This document shows positions 8,136-22,761 of a stretch of 64,000 nucleotides of DNA, piece by piece. The translations under genes and the position numbers were made by a program. The stretch spans positions 1 to 64,000 of the forward strand of contig JAIYCR010000010.1 of NCBI GenBank assembly GCA_027487905.1. Reading direction: 5' to 3'. A model generated the notes under the pieces. The model was given only the letters and a program-made list of their open reading frames with translations, was not told where the DNA came from and did no database searches. Position 1 is the first letter of the stretch, and each line of letters begins with the position of its first letter. The DNA comes from Rubrivivax sp. GTDB lineage: Bacteria; Pseudomonadota; Gammaproteobacteria; Burkholderiales; Burkholderiaceae_C.

Positions 8136-9563
8136 TCACCGGGCGGCAGGAACACGCGCCGTCGGCAGATGGGCGGCGCCGGTGCGAGACGCCGCAGCCG
8201 CCGGCGAGCGGGGTACGTCGATGCGCAGGGCCACGATGGCCGCGACGACGAAGAGCAGGCCTTCGGCAGCGAAGACCGCCGCATAGGCGGACGCCGGCGA
8301 ACCGAAGAGCGCATGGGCGGCATCGCTCGCAGCGGTGCCCAGCAGCCCGCCGAAGCCGAAGGCGATGGCCTGCGCCGCGCCCCACAGGCCCATGCGGACG
8401 CCTTCACGGCCTTTGCCGCCCTGGGCGGCCAGTCGCATCATCGAACCGATCGCGGCGATGGAGAAGGCACCGTTGGCCACCCCCAGCGCGAACACGGTGG
8501 CGGTGAATGGATAGGGCGGGCCCACCAGGCCGCCGGCCACCAGCGACGCCATGGCCACCGCCGAGGCCAGGCAGCCCCCGACCGTCCAGACCTTCAGGCT
8601 GCCGAAGCTGCGACCCGCCACGCGGTTGCCGGCGAGCCCGGCCATCAGCATGCCCACGAGCACGCCGGCGTGCTGCAAGCCCGCCAGCGACGTGCTCTGC
8701 CCGGGGGTGAAGCCGAACACCGCGCCGGCGAAAGGCTCGAGGATCAGGTCCTGCGCGCTGTAGGCGAGCATGGACAGGAAGACGAACACGGTGAAGCGCC
8801 GGGCATCGGCTTCCTGCCAGACCTGCGCGAGGGCCTCCCGGAAGCTCGGCTTCGGGGGCGTTGCGAACGCATCCGCATCGGCAGGCGCCGCCCGAAGCGC
8901 CATCAGGGCGAGGTCGGGCGCCGAGTCGGCCGCCGACACCGGGGCGCGCCCCTCCAGCCGCCACAGCGCCAGCACCGTGACCACCACTGCGACACCGCAC
9001 ACCACGGCCATCACCGCGACCAGCCGGGTGGGCGAGTAGGGGTCGAGCAGTCGACCGGCCACGCCGGCGGTGACGGCGAAGCCGGCAATCATCATCACCC
9101 ACACGATGGTGGCCGACGCGGCACGGCGCTGGGGCGGCACCCGCTTGGCCAGCAGCACCAGCAGCGAGGTTCCGCAGGCACTCACGCCCAGACCGATCAG
9201 CGCGAAACCCAGCACCGCCAGCGCCAACCCGGGGCCGCGCGCCGTGCCCATCCAGGCGGTGGCCACGGCGGCCACCACGCCGCCGGTGGCGAGCACGATC
9301 TGCCCGCCGAGGATCCAGGGTGTCCGACGCCCGCCCACGTCGGAGCCGTGGCCCATGCGTGGCCGGGCGAGCTGCAAAACGTAGTGCAGGGCAACCAGCA
9401 GCCCGGGCACCAGCGCGGGCAGCGCGAGTTCAATCACCATCACCCGGTTGAGCGTGGAGGTGGTCATCACCACCACCGCGCCCAGGCAGGCCTGCACCAG
9501 ACCCAGGCGCACCACGGCCAACCAGCCGAAGGGCTGCAGCCCGCCGTTCAGGTCGACCTTCAT
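8136..9563 (-). CDS. PucC/Bch2-family photosynthetic MFS-like protein
   Basis: 475 residues with about 12 transmembrane segments, of the PucC/LhaA/Bch2 branch of the major facilitator fold. Gene order bchG-bch2-bchP matches the ORF428-type gene (44.5-kDa chain) of Rhodobacter clusters. The RPRMGHGSDVGGRRTPWI loop after helix 2 is typical of the family. Relatives assist assembly of light-harvesting complexes or chlorophyll delivery; the exact task of this paralogue is not established. The start ATG overlaps the bchG stop (ATGA). A second paralogue, lhaA, lies at 22758-24260. Confidence 0.88.
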   Translation of the reverse strand: MKVDLNGGLQPFGWLAVVRLGLVQACLGAVVVMTTSTLNRVMVIELALPALVPGLLVALHYVLQLARPRMGHGSDVGGRRTPWILGGQIVLATGGVVAAVATAWMGTARGPGLALAVLGFALIGLGVSACGTSLLVLLAKRVPPQRRAASATIVWVMMIAGFAVTAGVAGRLLDPYSPTRLVAVMAVVCGVAVVVTVLALWRLEGRAPVSAADSAPDLALMALRAAPADADAFATPPKPSFREALAQVWQEADARRFTVFVFLSMLAYSAQDLILEPFAGAVFGFTPGQSTSLAGLQHAGVLVGMLMAGLAGNRVAGRSFGSLKVWTVGGCLASAVAMASLVAGGLVGPPYPFTATVFALGVANGAFSIAAIGSMMRLAAQGGKGREGVRMGLWGAAQAIAFGFGGLLGTAASDAAHALFGSPASAYAAVFAAEGLLFVVAAIVALRIDVPRSPAAAASRTGAAHLPTARVPAAR

Positions 9564-10450
9564 GCGCCGGCCCCGGCCCCGGCGCTGCGCAGCGCGAAGG
9601 CGCTCACCAGCATGCCGGACACATAGAGCGGAACGCCGAAGCCGCTGTAGGCCAGCGCCCGCTGGACCGGCCGGGCGCAGAACCAGGCCATCAGGACCGC
9701 CTGCGCCACCAGCAACCCGGCCACGCCGGCCGCATGACCCGGCTGCCCCCAGTGCAGCAGCAGCGCGATGACCACCGCCTGGGGCACCGCCATGGCCCAG
9801 CAGGCCACCCGCGCCGCGCGGTCCACGCCCAGGCGCACCGGCAGGGAGCCGATGCCCATCTGACGGTCGCCGGCGACCGACTTGAAGTCGTTCAGCGTCA
9901 TGATGCCGTGGGCACCGGCGCTGTAGAGCAGCGCCAGGCCCACCGAGCGCGCATCGGGAAAGGCGCCCAGCGCCATGACGATGCCGCCGGTGATCCAGGC
10001 CAGGCCCTCGTAGCTCACCGCGCAGGCGAGGTTGCCCCACCAGCCATTGCGCTTGAGCCGCACGGGCGGCGCGCTGTACAGCCAGGCCAGCAGCAGCCCG
10101 AGGCCAGCAGCGGCCAGGCCCCAGACGCCGAGAACGGTGGACAGCGCCAGCGACAGCAGCGTCCACAGGATGGCGATGCCCAGCCCCCACCGGCCCGGCA
10201 TGCGCCCGGACGGAATCGGGCGTTGCGGCTCGTTGATGGCGTCCACGTGGCGATCGAACCAGTCGTTCACCGCCTGGCTGGTGGCACACACCATGGGGCC
10301 CGCGAGGATGATGCCGGCGAGGATCAGCGGCCAGCGGTCGGCCAGCGGCATGCCCGACGCGACCACGCCGCAGCCGAAAGCCCACATCGGCGGAAACCAG
10401 GTGATCGGCTTGAGCAACTCCGCGACGGCGGACAACTTCGGACGTGCCAT
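9560..10450 (-). CDS. bchG: Bacteriochlorophyll synthase (UbiA prenyltransferase)
   Basis: 296 residues, a polytopic UbiA-family enzyme that esterifies bacteriochlorophyllide a with geranylgeranyl or phytyl diphosphate. The first Asp-rich motif is NDWFDRHVDAINEPQRPIPS (about 62-81) and the second is LNDFKSVAGDRQMG (about 186-199), with helices between. First gene of the bchG-bch2-bchP unit. The 90-bp upstream region contains two perfect TGT-N12-ACA PpsR/CrtJ palindromes, so redox/light repression is expected. Confidence 0.95.
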   Translation of the reverse strand: MARPKLSAVAELLKPITWFPPMWAFGCGVVASGMPLADRWPLILAGIILAGPMVCATSQAVNDWFDRHVDAINEPQRPIPSGRMPGRWGLGIAILWTLLSLALSTVLGVWGLAAAGLGLLLAWLYSAPPVRLKRNGWWGNLACAVSYEGLAWITGGIVMALGAFPDARSVGLALLYSAGAHGIMTLNDFKSVAGDRQMGIGSLPVRLGVDRAARVACWAMAVPQAVVIALLLHWGQPGHAAGVAGLLVAQAVLMAWFCARPVQRALAYSGFGVPLYVSGMLVSAFALRSAGAGAGA

Positions 10451-10479
10451 GCGGCGATCGTCCCCCCGCCGTCCGGGGT

Positions 10480-10497
10480 TGTCAATTTGGATTTACA
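10480..10497. promoter_or_regulatory. PpsR/CrtJ operator, bchG-proximal
   Basis: TGTCAATTTGGATTTACA is a perfect TGT-N12-ACA match to the PpsR/CrtJ consensus, 30 bp upstream of the bchG ATG. Its AT-rich interior makes it likely to overlap bchG promoter elements. With the second site 35 bp away centre to centre it forms a tandem arrangement suited to cooperative binding of two PpsR tetramers or dimers. Confidence 0.8.
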
Positions 10498-10514
10498 TCT
10501 TTATCGGCAAGCAA

Positions 10515-10532
10515 TGTCCATAAAACTGGACA
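10515..10532. promoter_or_regulatory. PpsR/CrtJ operator, ppsR-proximal
   Basis: TGTCCATAAAACTGGACA is a second perfect TGT-N12-ACA site with extended symmetry (TGTCCA/TGGACA). It ends 8 bp from the ppsR stop codon. Because ppsR and bchG point the same way, both sites should act on bchG rather than on ppsR itself. Confidence 0.8.
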
Positions 10533-10540
10533 GTGCGGCT

Positions 10541-12118
10541 TCAGGGCACGGTCTTCCCGTCGCCGTCGGCGCCCAGGTCGCCCAGCCCGAAGCGCCTGAG
10601 CTTCACATAGAGGCTTTGCCGCGACAGGCCCAGCATCTCGGCCGCCGAGGCCCGGTTGTCGCGGGTGAGCTCCAGCGCCGCCTCGATGCACAGCTGCTCG
10701 ATGAGGTCGGTGGTCTCGCCGACGATGTCCTTGAGCGGCACGCGGCCGACCAGTTCGGTGAGCTGCCCCACCGAACGCGGCAGCTCTCGGCGGCTGCGCG
10801 CATCCGAACTCAGGCGCCGGCCGACGTCCCGGATGGTGAAGCCCAGGAAGGCTTCCTTGCCATGCGGCACCAGCGTGGCCGAGATCTCCACCTCGGTGGC
10901 CGCGCCATAGGAGCCGCGAAGCGTCGTGGCGAAGAGCCTCACCGAACCGCGCTGGCGCAGGTTGCTGATGAGCACGCTCAGGTCGACGCCGGTGCGACCC
11001 AGCCAGCGGTCGAGCGACTCGCCCCGCACCTGCTCCTCGGTGGCCAGTTGCACCAGCTCGACGAAGGCGGCATTGGCCGACAGCACCCGCCCGTCCAGGT
11101 CGGTGACGACCAGGCAGTCGGGCGCGCTCTGCGCGAGCTTGAGCAGCATCGCGTTGGTGTTCAGCAGCTCGGCAGCGCCCACCGGTGCCTGCGCCCGGGA
11201 CAGGCGCACCAGGAAGAAGGCCGCGCTGTCCTGGCGGAACATCGTGGCCGAGACGCTCACCTCGCCACGACCGTCGGTGAGTTCGCAGCGGATGTCCTCC
11301 GCACGGCCCGCCGCGCGGGCGGTGACCAGCAGCGCGGCGATGGCATCGTGGTGGGCGCTGTCCAGACCGACCGGGAAGACGGCACCGACGAGCCGGTCCA
11401 GGCCGGCCGCGGCGGCACCCGCGGGCGGCGAACCGGAGCTGACGACGAGCAGGCCGGCGGCGGCCGGGTTGGCCTCCACGATGCGGGTGCTCGCCGCGTC
11501 GACCACCAGCATGCCTTCGGCGGACACCTGGAAGAGGTGGCGGTATCGGGTCTCGGCGTGGCGAAAGCGCAGGTAGTCGCGCTCCATGGACTGCTGCGCC
11601 TCGACCAGACGCTGCTGCATCGCAGCCAGCGGCCGCATGTCGCGGGCGAAGGCCACCAGGCGGATGGCGCCAGGCCCGCGCCCGCTGGCAGCGGCCAGCG
11701 GCGGCGCCAGCGCGACGGTGCACACCGACAGGGGAATGTCCTCGTCGGCAGGGCCCAGGAAGTTCACATGCCGCCAGGCCGGCGGTGGCAGCTCGCTGCC
11801 GGCGGCCCACGGCGAAGGCTTCCAGGTGGCCCGCAACAGCGTGGCGATCTTCTCGCGGCTTTCCTCGGCGACCACGTCGGCCCAGCGCAGGCCGACCCAG
11901 CGGCTGCCGATTTCGCGCAGTCCCGCGTCTTCGGACACTGCCACGTCGCGCACCACGCCCTCGCCGTCCAGCAGCAGGGCCAGGTCGGCCGGTGCAGCCA
12001 GCAGGGCCCTGAGGTCGGCCACGGCCATGCCCTCGAGCGCCGCCGCCGCTCGGGCGAAGGGCAGGCCCGGGTCGGGCCGGGGGGCCGAGGTCTCGCGATC
12101 TACCGTCTGGTCGTCCAT
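10541..12118 (-). CDS. ppsR: Transcriptional repressor PpsR/CrtJ
   Basis: 525-residue redox/light regulator of photosynthesis genes. An N-terminal domain (about 40-130) and a Gln-rich linker helix (MQQRLVEAQQSMERDYLRF, near 170) precede two PAS domains, at about 187-300 (HLFQVSAEGMLVVDA) and 315-440 (SAPDCLVVTDLDGRVLSANA). A Fis-type helix-turn-helix ends the protein (NRASAAEMLGLSRQSLYVKL). A Cys just before the helix-turn-helix (IEQLCIEAALEL) corresponds in position to the redox-active Cys of Rhodobacter CrtJ/PpsR; a second Cys lies in the linker between PAS domains. Upstream lies ppaA, the usual antirepressor partner, on the same strand. Confidence 0.95.
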   Translation of the reverse strand: MDDQTVDRETSAPRPDPGLPFARAAAALEGMAVADLRALLAAPADLALLLDGEGVVRDVAVSEDAGLREIGSRWVGLRWADVVAEESREKIATLLRATWKPSPWAAGSELPPPAWRHVNFLGPADEDIPLSVCTVALAPPLAAASGRGPGAIRLVAFARDMRPLAAMQQRLVEAQQSMERDYLRFRHAETRYRHLFQVSAEGMLVVDAASTRIVEANPAAAGLLVVSSGSPPAGAAAAGLDRLVGAVFPVGLDSAHHDAIAALLVTARAAGRAEDIRCELTDGRGEVSVSATMFRQDSAAFFLVRLSRAQAPVGAAELLNTNAMLLKLAQSAPDCLVVTDLDGRVLSANAAFVELVQLATEEQVRGESLDRWLGRTGVDLSVLISNLRQRGSVRLFATTLRGSYGAATEVEISATLVPHGKEAFLGFTIRDVGRRLSSDARSRRELPRSVGQLTELVGRVPLKDIVGETTDLIEQLCIEAALELTRDNRASAAEMLGLSRQSLYVKLRRFGLGDLGADGDGKTVP

Positions 12119-12242
12119 GTGTCGTTGCACAACACCGGAGACTGCTTCAAACCGGTGGGGTTGAGGGGAACTGCTGATCGGGAAGGATTTCCTCCTGCGC
12201 GCTTCGGATGTCGATGTCAGCGGTGCTCTGCAGGGTGGCGCT

Positions 12243-13322
12243 TCAGCGAAGGCGGGAAACCCGCTGGGACAGCAACTGCTCGGCCACGACCGGTGCGCTC
12301 TGCCCATCGGCAGCGGTGGCATCGGCTCCCACCTCCCGGACCGCTTCGGGATGCAGGGCAAACAGCGGACCTCCCACCAGGATGCCGAGGCCCCGATTTC
12401 TCGAGGCCTGCCTCAGGGCCGTGATGAACCGGCGCAGATCATCCACCGCACGGGCACTGCCCAGGCTGATGCCGATCACGTCGAACCAATCCCGTCGCAC
12501 CGAGCGGAGCGTTTCCTGGACGAAAGCCTGCGTGGCCTCATCCCGGGCACTGGTTCTTGGCGAGTAGCTGGGGGCAGGTTCACTGTCGACAAGGGTACCG
12601 CCCGCGGACACCAGCCAACCAGCCCGAGCGAAATAGTCGGCCACCATGGCCAGGCCCAGCGTATGTTGTTCCCCAGGCGCGGGCAGCAGCAGCACCCGTC
12701 GACCGTCCGGCGGGGCCATGCGCGACTGCCCGAACAGCGGACTCAGCCGGCGCAGCAACTGCTGGAGCCGGCCGGTGGCGATGGTCACGTCGGCGAAGTG
12801 GCAGCGGTCGTCCACCCACAGCTGACCCAGGTGGCGAGCCGTGGGCGCGAGCAGATCCATGTAGAGCGACTCGATCGCGCAGCCTTCGGCCACGAGCGCA
12901 TCGATGCAGCCGAAGAGTTCGGCGTCGTCGGCCTGCAGCGCCATCGCGGCGAAGCGGGCAGCCGTCAGCTGGGGGCGGAGCTGGCGCAGCGTCGACGCGG
13001 CGCCTCGCAGCGCGGCAGGCGCCGTGTCGGGCGCGCCGTCGACCCCGGGGATGGCGCCCTGCGCCACCGCCTCGGGCACCCGGTGGGCGTCCATCAGGCG
13101 CGGAATGATGTCGGCCTCGATGGTGCGCACCAGCCGCGCCAGCCGCTCCTCGGGCGACGGCACGTTCACCGGCGGCACGGCGCGCGAACGGGTGCTGGCG
13201 GAGGCCGCCCTGAGCGCCTCCTCGAAAGCGATAGAGCCCTGTCGGCAATCGGTGGGAATGAGTTGGTCCTCGGCCCAACTCAGCCCCGAGGGCCTGGAGC
13301 CCTCCGGCGGCATGCGATCCAT
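12243..13322 (-). CDS. ppaA: B12-binding photosynthesis antirepressor PpaA/AerR
   Basis: 359 residues. A cobalamin-binding helical region (about 130-215: FGCIDALVAEG, LWVDDRCHFADVTIATGRL) is followed by a SCHIC/B12-binding Rossmann-like domain starting VLLLPAPGEQHTLGLAMVAD; the His in EQHTLG corresponds to the AerR cobalamin ligand. AerR/PpaA proteins sense light through B12 and antagonise PpsR/CrtJ. An N-terminal extension of roughly 100 residues makes it longer than typical members. The start ATG has AGAGGAG 9 nt upstream. It lies 124 bp before ppsR and diverges from bchF. Confidence 0.92.
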   Translation of the reverse strand: MDRMPPEGSRPSGLSWAEDQLIPTDCRQGSIAFEEALRAASASTRSRAVPPVNVPSPEERLARLVRTIEADIIPRLMDAHRVPEAVAQGAIPGVDGAPDTAPAALRGAASTLRQLRPQLTAARFAAMALQADDAELFGCIDALVAEGCAIESLYMDLLAPTARHLGQLWVDDRCHFADVTIATGRLQQLLRRLSPLFGQSRMAPPDGRRVLLLPAPGEQHTLGLAMVADYFARAGWLVSAGGTLVDSEPAPSYSPRTSARDEATQAFVQETLRSVRRDWFDVIGISLGSARAVDDLRRFITALRQASRNRGLGILVGGPLFALHPEAVREVGADATAADGQSAPVVAEQLLSQRVSRLR

Positions 13323-13566
13323 CTTCAGCGACTCCTCTTCCAGAAACGGAGAGTGCCCGGGCTTTGGGACCGGAAAACCAGCGGCCGGACGGACGTGGCT
13401 TCGATTCGCTCTCAATGGGGTACGACGACCTCGGACGCCCCCTGCCGAATCAAGCAGGACGCGTTTGACCCGATGGTCAGCGCACAAACCCCAGATCGTC
13501 AAGGGGTTTTCCCGGGGGAAACCCTGTGTTGGCGGGCGGCGCCGATTTCGGAAGGCTCGAACTTAA

Positions 13567-13594
13567 TGTCAGCTTTCATTGACGTCAATCCCTG

Positions 13595-13600
<6 letters not shown>
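13567..13600. promoter_or_regulatory. Two overlapping near-consensus PpsR sites
   Basis: TGT-N12-ACG at 13567-13584 and CGT-N12-ACA at 13583-13600 each differ by one base from TGT-N12-ACA. The two overlap by two bases, and the second covers the -35 element of the bchF promoter. Position in front of a bch operon supports them, but each half-mismatch lowers confidence. Confidence 0.4.
13578..13589. promoter_or_regulatory. Perfect 12-bp dyad ATTGACGTCAAT
   Basis: The self-complementary sequence ATTGACGTCAAT sits between the two divergent promoters, immediately upstream of the bchF -35 element. It resembles a binding site for a dimeric regulator; the protein is unknown. It includes the left half of the downstream near-consensus PpsR site. 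Confidence 0.45.
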
Positions 13601-15423
<1,823 letters not shown>

Positions 15424-15447
15424 GCCCGGTCCTCGCGAAAGCCCGCC

Positions 15448-17176
15448 ATGCAGTTGACCGTCTGGACCTACGAAGGCCCGCCCCACGTGGGCGCGATGCG
15501 CATCGCCACCGCGATGCGCGAGGTCCATTACGTGCTCCACGCGCCGCAGGGCGACACCTACGCCGACCTGCTGTTCACCATGATCGAGCGCCGCGGCGCG
15601 CGGCCGCCGGTCACCTACACGACCTTCCAGGCCCGTGACCTGGGCACGGACACGGCCGAGATCTTCAAGACCGCCGCCCGCGAGGCCTTCGAGCGCTTCC
15701 AGCCGCAGGCCATGCTGGTGGGCTCGTCGTGCACCGCCGAGCTGATCCAGGACGACCCGGGCGGGCTGGCCAAGGCGCTGGACCTGCCCATCCCGGTGGT
15801 GCCGCTCGAACTCCCCAGCTACCAGAAGAAGGAGAACTGGGGCGCCTCGGAAACCTTCTATCAGCTGGTGCGCCAGCTGGTGGGCCGCGAGCCCCGACAC
15901 CGCGAGGCCGACCCGGCCCAGCCCACGCGGCTGCGCCGCCCGAGCTGCAACCTGCTGGGGCCGACGGCACTGGGCTTCCGCCACCGGGACGACGTGCGCG
16001 AGATCACCCGGCTGCTGGCCGCGCTGGGCATCGAGATCAACGTCGTGGCCCCGCTGGGCGCTTCCCCGCAGGACATCCGTCGCCTGGGCGACGCCGACTT
16101 CAACGTGGTGCTCTATCCGGAGATCGCCGCGCAGGCCGCCGGCTGGATGCAGCGCAACCTGTCGCTGCCCTTCACGCGGACCATCCCCATCGGCTACGGC
16201 GCGACGCGCGAGTTCATCCAGGAGGTGGCCGCGCTGGCCGCCATCGACCCCATCGTCACGCAGGCGGTGCTGGCCAGCGCCGACCGCGACGGGGTGGACG
16301 GCGCCAACCCGTCGCCCTGCCGGGCCCCCTGGTACAGCCGCAGCGTCGACTCCACCTACCTCACCGGCAAGCGCGTCTTCATCTTTGGCGATGCCACCCA
16401 CGCCATCGCCGCCGCACGGGTGGCCGCCACCGAACTGGGTTTCGAGGTGGTGGGCCTGGGCAGCTACAGCCGCGAGTTCGCCCGCGAGATGCGCGCCGCG
16501 GCCGAGCTCTACGGCGTGCAGGCCCTGATCACCGACGACTATCTCGAGGTGGAGGCCCGGGTGGCCGAGCTGCAGCCCGAACTGGTGCTGGGCACGCAGA
16601 TGGAGCGGCACATCGCCAAGCGGCTGGGCATACCCTGCGCGGTGATCTCCTCGCCGGTGCACGTGCAGGACTTTCCCGCGCGCTACTCGCCGCAGATGGG
16701 CTTCGAGGGCGCCAACGTGCTCTTCGACACCTGGGTCCACCCGCTGATGATGGGGCTGGAGGAACACCTGCTGGGCATGTTCCGCGGCGACTTCGAGTTC
16801 CACGAAGGCGCAGCGCCGTCGCACCTGCCGCGCAGCGGCGGCGCCGATGCACCGCGCCGGCCTGATCCGGCCGAGACCGTAGTCCCCGCAGCCGTGCTGC
16901 CCCGCAGCGCCGAAGCGGTCGAGGCCACTGCGGCCAGCCCCCTGGCCGCAACGCCGCCCAAGCCAGCCCAGGAGCCGACGACGCCTTCCACGCCCTTGGC
17001 CACCTCCGCGCCGACCGCCCCTCAGACCACCGTGCCGACGCTGGCCACCTGGTCGGCCGAAGCCGAACTGGAGCTGCGCAAGATTCCCTTCTTCGTGCGG
17101 GGCAAGGCGCGCCGCAACACCGAACGTTTCGCGCTCGCCCGTGGCGTGTCGACGATCACCGTCGAGACCCTCTACG

Positions 17177-17202
<26 letters not shown>
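15448..17202 (+). CDS. bchB: Dark-operative protochlorophyllide reductase subunit B
   Basis: 584 residues. It begins [20 protein letters not shown]. Asp36 ([10 protein letters not shown]) is the unusual Asp ligand of the NB-cluster [4Fe-4S], completing the three Cys of BchN. The catalytic domain runs to about residue 455. A low-complexity Ala/Pro/Thr/Ser linker of about 70 residues follows, and then the short C-terminal PCP_red domain ([20 protein letters not shown]). Family members are usually 510-540 residues, so the linker explains the extra length. Its 3-prime end overlaps the bchH start by 26 bp. Confidence 0.97.
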
Positions 17203-22005
<4,803 letters not shown>

Positions 22006-22017
22006 CCCGCGCCTGCC

Positions 22018-22761
22018 ATGACCACCTCCCGCTTCACCTCCGCCGGTGCGCGCCAGGACTATCAGCGCCGGCGCGGCGAGATCGCCCACTATTTCGACCG
22101 CACCGCGGCCGATGCCTGGGCGCGGCTGACGTCGGACGCGCCGGTCAGCGGCATCCGTGCCACCGTGCGGGCCGGACGCGAGCGCATGCGCAGCACCTTG
22201 CTGGGCTGGCTGCCCCATGACCTGCAGGGGATGCGCCTGCTCGATGCCGGCTGCGGCACCGGCGCGCTGGCCGCCGAGGCGGCCGAGCGCGGCGCCGAGG
22301 TGCTGGCCATCGACCTGTCGCCCACGCTGGTGGCCCTGGCCCAGCAGCGCCTGCCCGAGGCACTGCAGCCCGGGCGGTCCGCCGGCGGCAGCGTGCGCTT
22401 CGCCAGCGGCGACATGCTCGACGCCGCCCATGGCGAGTTCGACTACGTGGTAGGCATGGACTCGCTGATCCACTACAGCCCGCAGGACGCGGTGCGGGCG
22501 CTGGCCGCACTGGTGCCGCGCTGCCGCCGCGCGGTGCTCTTCACCTTCGCGCCGCGCACGCCGCTGCTGGCCACGATGCACGCGGTGGGTTCGCTCTTTC
22601 CGCGCGGCGACCGTGCACCGTCCATCGTGCCGGTGGCCGAGCAGGACCTGCGCAGCCGCCTGGCCAGCCACGGCGACACGCAGGCCTGGCGAGCCGGCCG
22701 CACCGAACGGGTGGCCAGCGGCTTCTACACCTCCCAGGCGATGGAGCTGCTCGCACCATGA
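22018..22761 (+). CDS. bchM: Mg-protoporphyrin IX O-methyltransferase
   Basis: 247 residues. SAM-dependent methylation of the C13 propionate of Mg-protoporphyrin IX, the step after BchH. Class I methyltransferase motif LLDAGCGTGALAAEAAERG (about 74-92), followed by the acidic ADoMet loop AIDLSP and the motif GMDSLIHY near 146. The C-terminal region includes the family segment FTFAPRTPLLATMHAVGSLF. The stop overlaps the lhaA start by four bases. Confidence 0.95.
   Translation: MTTSRFTSAGARQDYQRRRGEIAHYFDRTAADAWARLTSDAPVSGIRATVRAGRERMRSTLLGWLPHDLQGMRLLDAGCGTGALAAEAAERGAEVLAIDLSPTLVALAQQRLPEALQPGRSAGGSVRFASGDMLDAAHGEFDYVVGMDSLIHYSPQDAVRALAALVPRCRRAVLFTFAPRTPLLATMHAVGSLFPRGDRAPSIVPVAEQDLRSRLASHGDTQAWRAGRTERVASGFYTSQAMELLAP

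Noticed and set aside
12116-12136. GTGT/ACAC dyad near the ppsR start as a PpsR site
   Set aside because: Spacing is N11 or N9 rather than N12 and it overlaps the start codon, so evidence for an autoregulatory site is weak.
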